A stretch of DNA of 64,000 bases from Thermocrinis sp. (GCF_036781485.1 NZ_DAIQAX010000002.1:71482-135481); one strand, 5' to 3'; positions 30,476 to 40,581 are shown, numbered from the stretch's first letter. The notes: generated by a model from the letters alone, not told the origin. Translations and numbers: made by a program.

Positions 30476-31197
30476 GAGTTTGTTTTTTTACTCATAAAGG
30501 AAAGGTTAGGGCGAAGAATGAAGATGCGCTGTTGGTGGGAAGGGAGGTTATACAGGCGGAAGCTATGGAAAAGCCCATGGTTTTGGAAACTAAAGAGAGG
30601 CTTTTTGCAGTGGCAGATGGCTTAGGCGGGCATGCAAAGGGAGAGGTGGCATCCTACGAGGTTCTTAAGGTTTTAGCTCAAGAACAGCCACGGGACGAGA
30701 AAGGCCTATACGATGCCCTTTGGAAAGCTAAGTTCTGTCTTTTGGATTACGTAAAAGAACATCCATCAGCCTTTGGACTTGGCACAGCCGTTGCGGGCGT
30801 GATTTTCTTGGAGAGCGAGATCTTGATTTTTAACGTTGGGGACTGCAGGGTTTATGTAGAAGATGGGAAAAGGTTCATTAAACTATCAAGGGACCACACA
30901 TTAGTGGAGGATTTAGTCATTTCTGGTAAAATGGATGAAGAAACTGCCAGAGTTCATCCTAAAAGACACATACTTACGTCCGCCATACTAGGAGACGCAT
31001 CGGAATTTAGCATATACACCAAAAGGATTCCCAACTTGGGCCAGTCTATACTGGTGTGTTCAGATGGCTTTTGGGAGGAGTTTAGCAAGGAGGAAATGGA
31101 GCTTTTTGCTATGTCTGAAGAACCTGTGGAACTTTTTCTTCAGTCTTTGGAAGGCAAAGACCAAAAGGATAACATAAGTTTTATATACATAGAATAA
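30472..31197 (+). CDS. PP2C-family serine/threonine phosphatase
   Basis: 241 residues with the PP2C metal motifs: KVRAKNEDALLV near the start, VADGLGGHAKGEVAS, FNVGDCRVYV, LSRDHTLVEDLV, ILVCSDGFWEEF and DNISFIYI. It reverses protein phosphorylation in the cytoplasm. The only kinase-like gene in the window is the COG2112-type gene at 48307. It is followed by an unusual spacer (31198-31428). Confidence 0.93.
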   Translation: MRVCFFTHKGKVRAKNEDALLVGREVIQAEAMEKPMVLETKERLFAVADGLGGHAKGEVASYEVLKVLAQEQPRDEKGLYDALWKAKFCLLDYVKEHPSAFGLGTAVAGVIFLESEILIFNVGDCRVYVEDGKRFIKLSRDHTLVEDLVISGKMDEETARVHPKRHILTSAILGDASEFSIYTKRIPNLGQSILVCSDGFWEEFSKEEMELFAMSEEPVELFLQSLEGKDQKDNISFIYIE

Positions 31198-31337
31198 GAA
31201 GGCTCCCCTACGCTAGCCACACCCCCTCAGAACTTGCCAAGGACTTTGACTGGTTTTACCCAGCCCCTGTTTGGGATTCCTTCCATTGGCTCCCTCACAG
31301 AACCCTGGCTTGCTCTGAAGGCTTTTAACAAACATCA

Positions 31338-31363
31338 GCTATTAGTATAAGCTCTTAGTATAA
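31338..31363 (+). repeat. 13-bp tandem repeat
   Basis: GCTATTAGTATAA (31338-31350) is followed directly by GCTCTTAGTATAA (31351-31363), matching at 12 of 13 bases. Each unit ends in TAGTATAA. Confidence 0.8.
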
Positions 31364-31397
31364 CGGAGTTATAATTAGATGGGATGGGAAACCACCC
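31359..31397 (+). other. Palindrome followed by GAAA-tetraloop hairpin
   Basis: TATAAC (31359-31364) and GTTATA (31368-31373) form a perfect palindrome around GGA. Next, 31381-31397 can fold as GGG-A-TGG, loop GAAA, CCA-CCC: six pairs with one bulged A and a GNRA tetraloop. TATAAT (31370-31375) sits just before the hairpin, so a small plus-strand RNA antisense to the end of dnaE is conceivable. Confidence 0.4.
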
Positions 31398-31428
31398 TCT
31401 GAGGATTATGGACAAAGCCAAAATAAGC

Positions 31429-34400
31429 TTAAACCTCCAAACTTACCTCTACCGAGAATGGTTTTAGCAATTCACAAAGATCTTTAGTTGGTTTTATCCT
31501 ATACCTGGGATCCGCTTGCATTAAAACTCTGTAGTTATCCGCCTTACACTCTATAAGAATTTCTGCACCACTGTTGGAAAAATGCTTACTGATTACACTG
31601 TAAAGTCTTTCCAATTCTTGAGTGGAAAGCTCTCTTTGCATAATCAAACGGATAAACCTTACCTTCTCTGAAAGGTACTCATGTATGCTAAAAACTTGTC
31701 TAAGTATTATTTTCACAGACTCACTTTCTTGGTCCTTTATTAACTCGCCTTCTAAAACAACCAGCTCGTCCTCTTTTAGTTTCTCTTTGTTTTCTTCGTA
31801 TGCTTCAGACCATGCTACAGCTTCTACCACACCGGTTTTGTCTATGAGGTTAAACACTGCGTAGGTGCTACCTTTTGAGTTCTTTTTGACTTTAAGCTCG
31901 GAAACTACGCCCGCAAAGGTATATTCGCCCTCCTCCAGGTCTTCTATGTCTTCAATGTAGGTTATTTTCCCTTCCAGCAGATCTTGGTATGGGTCTAAGG
32001 GATGTTGTGAAAGATAAAAACCTATAACCTCCCTTTCGTACTTTGATTTGTCCTCTTGTTTTGTATCTCTCTTTTCAAAGAGGCCGTTGCCCGAATAGAG
32101 CCCATTCTTAGTCTCCAATTTGGAAAGAAGGGAGCTTCTAAGCTCTCTGGTAAAATCAAAAGCACCTGCCTTAATAAGCGCTTCCAGTACTTTTTTATTT
32201 ATCTTTCTGCTATCCATACTACGAACAAATTCAGACAGACTTTTCCAACCACTACCTCTTTTTTCTACTATTAGCTTGGCTGTCTCCTCTCCTACCCCCT
32301 TTATTCTCGCAAGACCAAATCTTATCTTTTTTCTACCTTCTATTACAAAATCTGCTCCACTTTTATTTATGTCTGGTGGAAGTATCTGTATATCAAAGTT
32401 TACCTTGGCGTCTCTGAGAAGGTTTATAAACTTTCTGTCAGATTTCTCTGTGGAAAGTTTCACTGCAAAAAACTCTTCTGGATAGTGGGCTTTCATGTAA
32501 GCGGTCCAATAGGATAGGTATCCATATGCTACCGAGTGGGATTTGTTAAAGGAATAGCTGGCAAACTTCTCTATATCCTCCCAAAGCTTTTCCACACGAT
32601 CTTTTGGATAACCATTCTGCACAGCTCCTGTTATGAACTTTTCCTTCATCTCGTTCATAACATCCTTCTTCTTTTTACCTATTGCCTTTCTGAGCGTATC
32701 TGCCTCGCCCGGAGTAAAACCTGACAAGATTTGGCTCGCCTTCATTATCTGCTCTTGATAAACCCATACACCGTAGGTTTCTTTTAGCACCTCTTCCAAT
32801 TCTGGAAAGGGATAGATTATCTGCTCTTTTCCATGCTTTCTGTTTATGTAGCTATCCACCAGACCACTTTTGAGGGGTCCAGGTCTGTACAGGGCTAAAA
32901 CCGCCACTATGTCGTCAAAGCTATCTGGTTGTAGTCTTTTTAGCAGGTTCTTCATGCCTGTGCTTTCTAACTGGAAAACACCGGAAGTAAGACCCTTTCT
33001 AAGAAGCTCAAACACCTTTTGATCATCCAAAGGAAGCTTTAGGAATTCTACTTCTACTCCATGCCTTTCTTTAACCAACTGTCTCATCCTTTCCAACTCT
33101 GTTAGCGTTTTAAGCCCAAGAAAGTCCATCTTGACAAGTCCCAACTCTTCAAGCTTTGACATATCAAACTGAGTAGCAAGTTGTTGGTCATCGTAGTAAA
33201 GCGGCACGAGCTCTTCTAAAGGTATAGGCGATATGACCACACCCGCAGCGTGTAAAGAGGTGTGCCTTGTGAGCCCCTCTAACCTTAGAGCTATCTCTAT
33301 TAGCTTCTTTATCTCTGGATTTTCCTGCGCCATCTTTCGCAACTTCTTTGCGTTTTCTTCTATATCGTTTCTGTGTCTGCCATATTTCTCAAGAAGCTCC
33401 TCTATGGGTGTTAAGTACATCTCTTCCAGGGAGAGCCATGTGCCTTGAACGTCTCCCTGAGGTATAAGCTTTGCCAGTTTGTCCCCTTCCGAATAAGGCA
33501 ATCCAAGAGCTCTTGCCGTATCCCTTATAGCTTGCTTTGCCTTCATCACGTTGTAGGTAATTATTTGAGCAGTGTTCTCTGCACCGTACTTTTCTTTCAC
33601 GTACTCCAGCACTCTGTCTCTGTTTTCCATACAAAAATCCACGTCTATATCTGGCATAGAAACACGTTCTGGGTTTAGGAACCTTTCAAAGAGTAGCCCA
33701 TGCTTTATTGGATCCACGTCTGTAATTCCGAGGGAAAAGGCAAGCAAAGAACCGGCAGCAGAACCTCTACCCGGACCCACTGGAATGTGCCTATGTTTAG
33801 CCCAGTTTATAAAATCCTGAACTATGATAAAGTATCCAGAAAAGCCCATTCTTTGTACAACATCTAACTCGTACTCAAGCCTATCCCAGTATTCCTTTGA
33901 ATCTTTTGCGAGCCCCTGTGCAATCCTCTGCTTGAGGCCTTTTATAGCAAGCTCTCTTAAAAGCTCCTCTTCTGTATGATTTTGAGAAAACTTAGGAAGA
34001 AGATAACCCTTACTTTCAAGTAACTCAAACCTTTCATCACACTTGTGGGCTACTTCCAAAGTGTTCAGCAGTGCCTGCTCCCATCCATCAAACTTGCCTC
34101 TAAACCTCTCCCAGATTTCCTCCTTACTGGCAAAGTGTAGGTAATCGTTAATGCACTTAAACTCTTCCCTTTGGAGTTCCATAAGTGTTTTCTTCATTTG
34201 AACAGCCATGAGTACTTGATGGGCTATTCTATCTTCGGGCATAAGGTAGTGGGCGTCGCCTGTTGCCACCAACTTAACTCCAAGCTTTTTAGAGATTTGA
34301 ATTAGGTGTCTGTTGGCGATTTCTTGTTCTGGAAGGGAATTGGCTTGAAGCTCCAAATACAGATCCTCTCCAAACAGATCTTTGAATTTTTTTACCCATT

Positions 34401-34887
34401 CTTCTGCTCTGTGTGTATCTCCTATACTTGCGTAATAAGTGGGCACACCTTTCAGACAAGCGGTTATGGCTATAAGACCCTCGTGATATTTAGACAAAAG
34501 CTCGTAGTCAATTCTCGGTTTGTAGTAAAAACCCTCTTTGAAAGCTAAAGAGGAGAGTTTATAAAGATTTTTTAGCCCTAAGTCGTTTTTTGCTATGAGT
34601 ATTAGGTGGTGGTTGTATCTGTCAGTTATGTTGTCCTCAGACCCTTTGCCTTTCCTATCAAACCTTGAACCAGTGGTAAAGTATGCTTCCATACCAAGCA
34701 AAGGCTTTATACCAGCAGATCTCATGCTTTTGTAAAAGTCCAGTATGCCAAAAAGATTCCCGTGGTCCGTTATGGCAACAGCAGAATAACCAAGTTCCAA
34801 AGCCCTCTTGGTAAGGTCTTTTATCTTTATGGCTCCGTCAAGCAGGGAGTATTGAGTATGCAAATGCAGATGGACAAAATCAACCAT
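31429..34887 (-). CDS. dnaE: DNA polymerase III alpha subunit
   Basis: Replicative polymerase of 1152 residues. It has the N-terminal PHP domain (FVHLHLHTQYSLLDGAIK), the polymerase palm with GPGRGSAAGSL and MPDIDVDFCMENRDRVLEYV, the helix-hairpin-helix (RFGLARIKGVGEETAKLIVEKR), and an OB domain near 980-1060 (YTFAGVVSELKVKKNSKGSTYAVFNL). Overall arrangement is DnaE1-like. The start ATG 34887 lies in an AT-rich region without a good ribosome-binding site. Confidence 0.97.
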   Translation of the reverse strand: MVDFVHLHLHTQYSLLDGAIKIKDLTKRALELGYSAVAITDHGNLFGILDFYKSMRSAGIKPLLGMEAYFTTGSRFDRKGKGSEDNITDRYNHHLILIAKNDLGLKNLYKLSSLAFKEGFYYKPRIDYELLSKYHEGLIAITACLKGVPTYYASIGDTHRAEEWVKKFKDLFGEDLYLELQANSLPEQEIANRHLIQISKKLGVKLVATGDAHYLMPEDRIAHQVLMAVQMKKTLMELQREEFKCINDYLHFASKEEIWERFRGKFDGWEQALLNTLEVAHKCDERFELLESKGYLLPKFSQNHTEEELLRELAIKGLKQRIAQGLAKDSKEYWDRLEYELDVVQRMGFSGYFIIVQDFINWAKHRHIPVGPGRGSAAGSLLAFSLGITDVDPIKHGLLFERFLNPERVSMPDIDVDFCMENRDRVLEYVKEKYGAENTAQIITYNVMKAKQAIRDTARALGLPYSEGDKLAKLIPQGDVQGTWLSLEEMYLTPIEELLEKYGRHRNDIEENAKKLRKMAQENPEIKKLIEIALRLEGLTRHTSLHAAGVVISPIPLEELVPLYYDDQQLATQFDMSKLEELGLVKMDFLGLKTLTELERMRQLVKERHGVEVEFLKLPLDDQKVFELLRKGLTSGVFQLESTGMKNLLKRLQPDSFDDIVAVLALYRPGPLKSGLVDSYINRKHGKEQIIYPFPELEEVLKETYGVWVYQEQIMKASQILSGFTPGEADTLRKAIGKKKKDVMNEMKEKFITGAVQNGYPKDRVEKLWEDIEKFASYSFNKSHSVAYGYLSYWTAYMKAHYPEEFFAVKLSTEKSDRKFINLLRDAKVNFDIQILPPDINKSGADFVIEGRKKIRFGLARIKGVGEETAKLIVEKRGSGWKSLSEFVRSMDSRKINKKVLEALIKAGAFDFTRELRSSLLSKLETKNGLYSGNGLFEKRDTKQEDKSKYEREVIGFYLSQHPLDPYQDLLEGKITYIEDIEDLEEGEYTFAGVVSELKVKKNSKGSTYAVFNLIDKTGVVEAVAWSEAYEENKEKLKEDELVVLEGELIKDQESESVKIILRQVFSIHEYLSEKVRFIRLIMQRELSTQELERLYSVISKHFSNSGAEILIECKADNYRVLMQADPRYRIKPTKDLCELLKPFSVEVSLEV

Positions 34888-35019
34888 AAAAGTTTAGCTT
34901 AATACACTTTTTAAAACAAATAACTATCGGCAAAGTGGCTATTTTAAAGCTTCTGAAAACCCCCTTTCTAATTCCGAGTAGTTTTTTCAATTTTTACAAA
35001 CCCTTAAAGATAGTGAAAG

Positions 35020-35025
35020 TATAAT
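35020..35025 (+). promoter_or_regulatory. -10 box of tkt, probably leaderless
   Basis: TATAAT 35020-35025 begins 16 bases before the tkt ATG, so transcription would start about 4 bases before it. No Shine-Dalgarno is present. A weak TTTACA lies at 34993-34998. The rest of 34888-35035 is AT-rich with nothing recognisable. Confidence 0.5.
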
Positions 35026-35035
35026 ATTCCATGCC

Positions 35036-37024
35036 ATGGTAGAGTGGTTTAGAAAGGCTACGGAAAAGGATCTTTTGCTGATAAATACCATAAGGTTTTT
35101 GAGCGTTGATCAGGTGGAGAGGGCTAAATCTGGGCATCCAGGAATGCCTTTGGGTGCAAGCCATATAGCCTATTTAATCTACGATAGGTTCCTCAGGTTC
35201 AATCCCAAAAATCCAAATTGGATAAACAGGGATAGGTTTGTGCTTTCTGCGGGCCATGCAAGCGCAATGCTTTATTCTCTACTTTTCGTCATGGGATACG
35301 ATCTGGATATTGAAGATCTGAAGCAGTTTAGACAGCTAAACAGCAAAACGCCAGGTCATCCAGAAAGCTTTTTAACTCCGGGAGTGGAAGCAACCACTGG
35401 ACCCCTTGGACAAGGCATAGGTAATGCGGTTGGTATGGCTCTTGCGGAAAGGTTTCTTTCAGAAAAGTTCAACAAGGAAGATTTCCCTATCATAGATCAC
35501 TACACGTTCACCTTGGTGAGCGATGGGGACTTGATGGAAGGAGTTTCTAGTGAAGTTGCTCAGCTGGCTGGACATTGGAAACTAAACAAGCTCGTAGTTA
35601 TCTGGGACAACAACAGAGTTTCCATAGACGGGCCCACTTCCTTAGCTTGGTCGGAGGATGTTCTAAAGAGGTTTGAAGCTTTCGGCTGGTTTGTGCAGGA
35701 AGTGGAAGATGGTTACGACTTAGAAAAGTTAGAAAAGGCTATAAAGAAAGCCTTGGAACAAAAAGAAAAGCCATCCTTTATATCAGTTAGAACCCATCTG
35801 GCTTACGGCAGTCCTAAGCAGGACGATGCAAGCGCCCATGGTGCACCCTTAGGCAAAGAGCTTGTTTTACAAACAAAGAGAAACTTTGGATGGCCAGAGG
35901 ATGAGTTCTTTGTGCCAGAGGAGGTGTGGCTTTATAGGTCTGAGAAGATAAAAAAAGGAGAGCTTCTGGAAAAGCAATGGCAGGAGATGTTCCAAGAGTA
36001 TGTCAAAAAGTATCCACAAGAGGGGGAGCTTTTGCTAAAAGTCTTCAGCAGAGATTGGGGAGAGGATTACAAAAATGTTCTTCCAGATTTCAGGGAGCCT
36101 ATGGCCACAAGACAGGCAAGCGGTAAAGTCTTAAATAGTATATCCAAGGTCATTCCCACACTTTTTGGAGGGTCTGCGGACCTTTCCGAATCCAACAATA
36201 CATACCTTCATGAAGAAGGAGATTTTCCAAAGGGTAGAAATCTACACTTTGGCGTCAGAGAGCACGCCATGGGTACCATTCTAAACGGTATGGCATACCA
36301 CGGAGGGGTGCTACCCTACGGTGGGACCTTTTTGGTGTTCTCTGACTACATGAGACCATCCATAAGAATGGCAGCCCTTTCTAAACTACAGGTAGTGTAT
36401 GTTTTTACTCACGACTCAATCGGATTGGGAGAGGATGGCCCCACCCATCAACCGGTGGAACAGTTATCATCCCTTAGGCTCATTCCTAACCTTTTTGTTC
36501 TTAGACCGGCTGATGCCAACGAAGTTAGCGTGGCATGGCAGATAGCCATAGAAAGAAAGGAAGGACCTACAGCTATTGTTCTAACAAGACAGAAGCTCCC
36601 TCTCATAGACAGGCAAAAGTATTCTTCCCACTGGGAGTGTCTAAAAGGTGCTTATGTATTGGCAGATGGAGGAGAGGAAACTCAAGTGGTAATTTTTGCT
36701 TCTGGCTCGGAAGTGCATCCAGCTTTGAAAGCCAAGCAGATCTTAGAAGAGAAGGGCATAAAAGTTAGCGTGGTAAATGTCTTTTCCTTTGAACTTTTTG
36801 AAACTCAGCCAGAAGAGTATAAGAGAAAAGTTCTTATGCGGAATGTAAAAAAGAGGGTGGCGGTAGAGGCGGGAAGAGGCTTAGTCTGGCATAAATTCGT
36901 AGGTATGGACGGATTGATAATAAGCATGGAAGAGTTTGGTAAATCCGCACCGGGAGAAAAACTTATGGAACATTTTGGGTTTGTAGGAGAAGAAATAGCA
37001 AGGAGGATAGAAAGGTGGCTATAG
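35036..37024 (+). CDS. tkt: Transketolase
   Basis: Thiamine-diphosphate enzyme of the pentose phosphate pathway, 662 residues. Motifs: [45 protein letters not shown], the ThDP site [19 protein letters not shown]...[14 protein letters not shown], and [19 protein letters not shown]. Its stop lies inside folE (10-base overlap), beginning a run of five overlapped genes. In an organism with a reductive TCA cycle it would serve pentose and erythrose-4-phosphate supply. Confidence 0.97.
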   Translation: MVEWFRKATEKDLLLINTIRFLSVDQVERAKSGHPGMPLGASHIAYLIYDRFLRFNPKNPNWINRDRFVLSAGHASAMLYSLLFVMGYDLDIEDLKQFRQLNSKTPGHPESFLTPGVEATTGPLGQGIGNAVGMALAERFLSEKFNKEDFPIIDHYTFTLVSDGDLMEGVSSEVAQLAGHWKLNKLVVIWDNNRVSIDGPTSLAWSEDVLKRFEAFGWFVQEVEDGYDLEKLEKAIKKALEQKEKPSFISVRTHLAYGSPKQDDASAHGAPLGKELVLQTKRNFGWPEDEFFVPEEVWLYRSEKIKKGELLEKQWQEMFQEYVKKYPQEGELLLKVFSRDWGEDYKNVLPDFREPMATRQASGKVLNSISKVIPTLFGGSADLSESNNTYLHEEGDFPKGRNLHFGVREHAMGTILNGMAYHGGVLPYGGTFLVFSDYMRPSIRMAALSKLQVVYVFTHDSIGLGEDGPTHQPVEQLSSLRLIPNLFVLRPADANEVSVAWQIAIERKEGPTAIVLTRQKLPLIDRQKYSSHWECLKGAYVLADGGEETQVVIFASGSEVHPALKAKQILEEKGIKVSVVNVFSFELFETQPEEYKRKVLMRNVKKRVAVEAGRGLVWHKFVGMDGLIISMEEFGKSAPGEKLMEHFGFVGEEIARRIERWL

Positions 37025-37575
37025 ATAAAGAAAAGATTGAAAGAGCCGTAAGGCTTTTCTTAGAAGCCATAGGAGAAGATCCAGATAGAGAGGGTTTAAA
37101 GGAAACACCTAATAGAGTGGCGCGCATGTGGGAAGAGTTTGACAAACAAAGAAACTTTGACTTCAAACTCTTTGAAGAGTTTGGAGATTACAACGAAATG
37201 GTTTTGGTAAGAGATATAACCGTATATAGCCTGTGCGAGCATCATCTACTGCCTTTTTTTGGAAAAGCCCATATAGCCTACATACCTCAAGGTATAGTTT
37301 GCGGACTGTCCAAGTTGGTAAGGGCTGTCAGAGCCTTTGCCTTAAGACCCCAGGTTCAAGAAAGACTAACCAATCAAATAGCTGACTTTCTCATGGAACA
37401 ACTAAAACCTAAGGGCGTGGCCGTGGTCTTAGAAATGGAGCATCTGTGTATGTCTATGAGAGGGGTAATGTCTCCCGGCCATCTGACCACAACCTCTGCA
37501 CTAAGAGGTGTTTTCCTATCAGATCTACGGACAAGGGAAGAATTCTTGAAACTTATACAAAAGACCAGATCATGA
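37015..37575 (+). CDS. folE: GTP cyclohydrolase I
   Basis: Makes dihydroneopterin triphosphate for folates. 186 residues with the zinc site ([20 protein letters not shown] plus the cysteine in [11 protein letters not shown]) and the substrate loop [23 protein letters not shown] start inside tkt; its stop overlaps the holB ATG (ATGA). Confidence 0.97.
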   Translation: MAIDKEKIERAVRLFLEAIGEDPDREGLKETPNRVARMWEEFDKQRNFDFKLFEEFGDYNEMVLVRDITVYSLCEHHLLPFFGKAHIAYIPQGIVCGLSKLVRAVRAFALRPQVQERLTNQIADFLMEQLKPKGVAVVLEMEHLCMSMRGVMSPGHLTTTSALRGVFLSDLRTREEFLKLIQKTRS

Positions 37576-38543
37576 AGGCTAGGCTTTTTGTAGAGAAGAT
37601 GTATAAGCAAGGACGCATACCTAATGCTATTCTTTTTTACGGTAAAGAAGGTATAGGCAAAAGGGAAATTGCCTCTGAACTTGCCCAAGCTATCTTGTGC
37701 TTAAAAAACCAGTATCCACCCTGTGGTAGTTGTACCTCCTGCACACTGATCAAGGACTTTTTTTCCACACCCGAGGAGAAACTGAGAGTTTTTGGAGAGT
37801 CCTCCTACGGTAAAGAGATTTTTTTGTATCTCCAAGGAGATCATCCAGACTTCATATGTATAAAGCCCGAAAAGACAGAAATAAAAGTGGATCAAATAAG
37901 AGCTTTAAAGGATTTTGTCTATATCAGACCAGCCCTTTCTAATAAAAAGGTCGTCCTCATCCAAAATGCGGAGACTATGAACCTCTATGCACAGAATGCT
38001 TTACTTAAGGTATTGGAAGAGCCTCCAGCTGATACCTTTTTCATATTAGTATGCAACAATTTACACAAGATCTTACCAACTATAAAGTCAAGGTGCTTTT
38101 TGTTAGAGATCCCCCCTCTAACGATGGACGAATTAACCAAAAGAACTGGGATAACTGACCCAACACTTTTAGAGCTTGCGGATGGAAGTCTAAAACTTTT
38201 AAATCAGATAAAGGAAAAAGAAGATCTTGTAAAAACTGCATTGAATTTCTTAAGCGGGGATATAATGACTGTATACAATATAGCTAACAAATTAGACAAT
38301 CTAAGCGAAGAAGATCAAATGCTGTTTCTCAAGGTCCTTACCTTTCTAATTCACAAAAAGTATTTGAAAGAAAAAGACGATAGTTATAAACTAATATTGG
38401 ATAGGCTGTATTCAACTATGGAATATTTGGGAAGAGGATTAAACCTTACATTGTTGATGTTTTATATTTACTTGGAAGGAGGTAATAACCTTGCTTTACA
38501 TAAAGGCTCGCTTCAAGGATACAAGGAAGATTACGCAGGTTGA
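37572..38543 (+). CDS. holB: DNA polymerase III delta' subunit
   Basis: Clamp-loader AAA+ protein of 323 residues: [18 protein letters not shown] is the P-loop, the four-cysteine zinc finger is [37 protein letters not shown] is the sensor-1 region, and SRC follows. ATG 37572 in an ATGA overlap with folE is chosen; the longer frame from 37446 lies inside folE. Its neighbour ricT is also its neighbour in Firmicutes. Confidence 0.92.
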   Translation: MKARLFVEKMYKQGRIPNAILFYGKEGIGKREIASELAQAILCLKNQYPPCGSCTSCTLIKDFFSTPEEKLRVFGESSYGKEIFLYLQGDHPDFICIKPEKTEIKVDQIRALKDFVYIRPALSNKKVVLIQNAETMNLYAQNALLKVLEEPPADTFFILVCNNLHKILPTIKSRCFLLEIPPLTMDELTKRTGITDPTLLELADGSLKLLNQIKEKEDLVKTALNFLSGDIMTVYNIANKLDNLSEEDQMLFLKVLTFLIHKKYLKEKDDSYKLILDRLYSTMEYLGRGLNLTLLMFYIYLEGGNNLALHKGSLQGYKEDYAG

Positions 38544-39357
38544 CGGCGTTAATGAAGAGTTAAGTCGGGGCGATCTAATAGTAGTCAATTCGGAAAAGGG
38601 GGAGGAAATCGTAGAAGTTCTGGGTTATTCAAAAGAGAGTTCGTCCTCAAGAGTGTCCTTTGTACGAAGGGCTAACGAAGAAGATATAGCTAATGCAGAG
38701 GAGAACGAAAAAAAGGCGCAAGAAGTGCATGAATTGTGTAAGGATAAGATAAGGCAGTACAACCTCGGCATGAAGCTTCTCAAAACATACATACCACTTG
38801 ATAAGTCTAAAGTCTTCTTTTACTACACTGCTGAGCAGAGGGTCGATTTTAGACCTTTGGTGAGGGACCTTGCAAAGGTTGTAAAAAAACGTATAGAAAT
38901 GCGGCAGGTTGGAGTTAGGGATGCAGTTCAGATGATGGGTTGGGTTGGAAACTGTGGCAACGACACATGCTGTGCAAAATTTACAGAGAAGTTTGAATCT
39001 GTTTACGTCTATGACATACACAATCAGAACCTCCCCCTTTCTCCTTCTAAATTCACAGGTCCCTGTGGAAGACTTCTGTGCTGTCTGGCGTACGAAAGGG
39101 ACAATTACTTAGTAAAGGAAATCTTACCAGAAATTGGAACACCTCTTTGTTATCAAGGTAAAGAATTCAGGCTTGCCTTTGTAGATCCTATTCAAGAGTA
39201 TGCTATGTTAGAGGCTGATGACAAAAAAGTTCGTGTGCCCTTAGAGGAGATCTTGCCCTTCGGTTATAAAAAGTCCTTGGAAAATTGTAGAAAATGTCCC
39301 ACGTGTTGCAGAAGAATAAACTTAGACTATGAGGCTTTTGCAGGAACTCAGGAGTGA
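38491..39357 (+). CDS. ricT: PSP1/RicT (YaaT)-family protein
   Basis: 288 residues with the PSP1 C-terminal core (LARDLAKVVKKRIEMRQVGVRDAVQMMGWVGNCG by family resemblance) and many cysteines: GNCGNDTCCAKF, GPCGRLLCCLAYE and CRKCPTCCRR. RicT of Bacillus is part of an iron-sulfur complex affecting RNA decay and competence. TTG 38491 is supported by GGAGGT seven bases upstream and lies 53 bases inside holB. The extra Cys-rich tail (NCRKCPTCC) may hold a metal. Confidence 0.88.
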   Translation: MLYIKARFKDTRKITQVDGVNEELSRGDLIVVNSEKGEEIVEVLGYSKESSSSRVSFVRRANEEDIANAEENEKKAQEVHELCKDKIRQYNLGMKLLKTYIPLDKSKVFFYYTAEQRVDFRPLVRDLAKVVKKRIEMRQVGVRDAVQMMGWVGNCGNDTCCAKFTEKFESVYVYDIHNQNLPLSPSKFTGPCGRLLCCLAYERDNYLVKEILPEIGTPLCYQGKEFRLAFVDPIQEYAMLEADDKKVRVPLEEILPFGYKKSLENCRKCPTCCRRINLDYEAFAGTQE

Positions 39358-40129
39358 TTTAAACAGATTATACCTTTTTGAGTTGGACGATGGTTTAAGA
39401 GTGGAGTCAGTTTTTTATAGGGGGGACACACTTTGTATCTCTTCACAGGTAGGTTGCGCCATAGGTTGTCCTTTTTGTCTTTCGGGCTCAAAGGGACTTT
39501 TTAGAAACCTAAGCTACGAGGAGATATATTTACAGTATAAGCTTCTGAAGGAAAGGCTCCCAATAAAAAGGATAGCCATCGCAGGAATAGGCGAACCTCT
39601 TATGAACTATCAAAATGTAGAACAGGCTTTCTGGGCTTTTAAAAAAGATGGCGTAAAGGTTTCCTTTTATACCACTGGCTTTCCAACAGACAAGCTTTTA
39701 AACCTTCTAAACCTTCCACACAACGGCATAACAATATCCATTCACACCTTAGACGAAGAAAAAAGAAAATACCTACTACCCCACGCAGGAAGTCTTAAGA
39801 CCCTTTTGGATGTCTTAAAAACTCATCTGAGAGTTCTAAGCAAACGCAAAAAGAAAAAAATAGGTTTGGCTTACTTGTTACTGAAAGGTATTAACGATTC
39901 GCAGGAGGAGCTTTTAGAATTTGCTAAGCTTGTAAAGGCTTTAGGTGTGAATGCGGTTTTGCTGTATTACAATACAACCAATGCAAACTTTGTTCAAATG
40001 TCGCCAGAAGAATACGAAAAACACTTTTTTCTACTAAAATCTCAGGATGTAAGAGTCACTCTATCCACAAGGTACAGGAAGGATAAGCTGGGCGGGTGTG
40101 GAACGCTTTTGATCAATCGGTCTTTATGA
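39329..40129 (+). CDS. Short RlmN/Cfr-like radical SAM protein
   Basis: 266 residues, about 80 shorter than RlmN (344 in this window) because the N-terminal accessory domain is missing. All catalytic cysteines are kept: C36 (TLCISSQ), cluster C43-AIG-C47-PF-C50, and C257 (GGCGTL), the position of the methyl-carrying cysteine. GEPLMNY is present. Without the N-domain, its RNA substrate is probably different from the usual A2503. It overlaps ricT by 29 bases and the convergent rlpA by 17. Confidence 0.85.
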   Translation: MRLLQELRSDLNRLYLFELDDGLRVESVFYRGDTLCISSQVGCAIGCPFCLSGSKGLFRNLSYEEIYLQYKLLKERLPIKRIAIAGIGEPLMNYQNVEQAFWAFKKDGVKVSFYTTGFPTDKLLNLLNLPHNGITISIHTLDEEKRKYLLPHAGSLKTLLDVLKTHLRVLSKRKKKKIGLAYLLLKGINDSQEELLEFAKLVKALGVNAVLLYYNTTNANFVQMSPEEYEKHFFLLKSQDVRVTLSTRYRKDKLGGCGTLLINRSL

Positions 40130-40514
40130 GGTCTCCGATGATCTCCTCTGAGTCTCCCTTTGTCACGCAGCCCAAGGGTAATACCTGGACCTTAACCACG
40201 CCCTTCTTGAGCATCCCCAGCTTTTCCGCAGCGGACTTTGAAAGGTCTATTATCCTTCCTCTCTTGTAAGGCCCTCTGTCATTTATCCTGACCACCACTT
40301 CCTTGCCGTTTTCAAGATTTCTAACCAGCACGTAAGAGTGCATATCAAAGCGCTTTGACGCAGCGGTATATTTATACTTGTCAAACATCTCACCACTTGA
40401 TGCCTTCCTTCCGTGAAACTTACCCCCATACCAAGAAGCATATCCTTCTATTGGTAAGCATTCATTGGCCATAGTAAAAGCCACTGCCAAAAACAAACCA
40501 ATTATCCACCCCAT
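40113..40514 (-). CDS. rlpA: RlpA-like cell-wall protein
   Basis: 133 residues: N-terminal signal peptide (about 1-16), then a double-psi beta-barrel with GYASWYGGKFHGRKASSGEMFD, VVVRINDRGPYKRGRIIDLSKSAAEKLG. RlpA enzymes cleave glycan strands lacking peptides; no SPOR domain is present. TATAAT (40524-40529, minus) begins 15 bases before the ATG, so the message is probably leaderless. Confidence 0.9.
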   Translation of the reverse strand: MGWIIGLFLAVAFTMANECLPIEGYASWYGGKFHGRKASSGEMFDKYKYTAASKRFDMHSYVLVRNLENGKEVVVRINDRGPYKRGRIIDLSKSAAEKLGMLKKGVVKVQVLPLGCVTKGDSEEIIGDLIKTD

Positions 40515-40523
40515 TGTGGCTAG

Positions 40524-40556
40524 ATTATACTACCACACATTAATGGGCTTGGTCAA
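40524..40556 (-). promoter_or_regulatory. rlpA promoter
   Basis: On the minus strand, TATAAT (40524-40529) precedes the rlpA ATG by 9 bases, and TTGACC (40551-40556) lies 21 bases further up. The spacer is long for a sigma-70 promoter, so the -10 is the safer part of the call. Confidence 0.45.
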
Positions 40557-40571
40557 GGGGGCAAGGCCCCC
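40557..40571. repeat. GC-rich inverted repeat between acs and rlpA
   Basis: GGGGGC (40557-40562) and GCCCCC (40566-40571) form a perfect 6-bp stem with an AAG triloop, 10 bases past the acs stop. No T-run follows on the minus strand, so it is not a classic terminator; it could be a 3' stabilising hairpin of acs mRNA or a Rho-independent element of unusual type. Confidence 0.6.
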
Positions 40572-40581
40572 ATGGGTTCAA

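Larger units (their letters stand above)
31198..31428. other. Spacer with possible IS605/TnpB-type remnant and structured elements
   Basis: The only non-overlapping junction between intact convergent genes in the window. On the minus strand a 35-codon open stretch (31227-31334) ends in a basic, proline-rich peptide (containing RASQGSVREPME and IPNRGW) that resembles the tail of TnpB proteins. On the other side lie a 13-bp tandem repeat, a palindrome and a GAAA-capped hairpin. The left part is GC-richer than the spacers around it. The TnpB reading is tentative: no RuvC motif or zinc ribbon remains. Confidence 0.3.

Noticed and set aside
40557..40571. Intrinsic terminator of acs
   Set aside because: The stem is perfect but no run of T follows in the direction of acs transcription.
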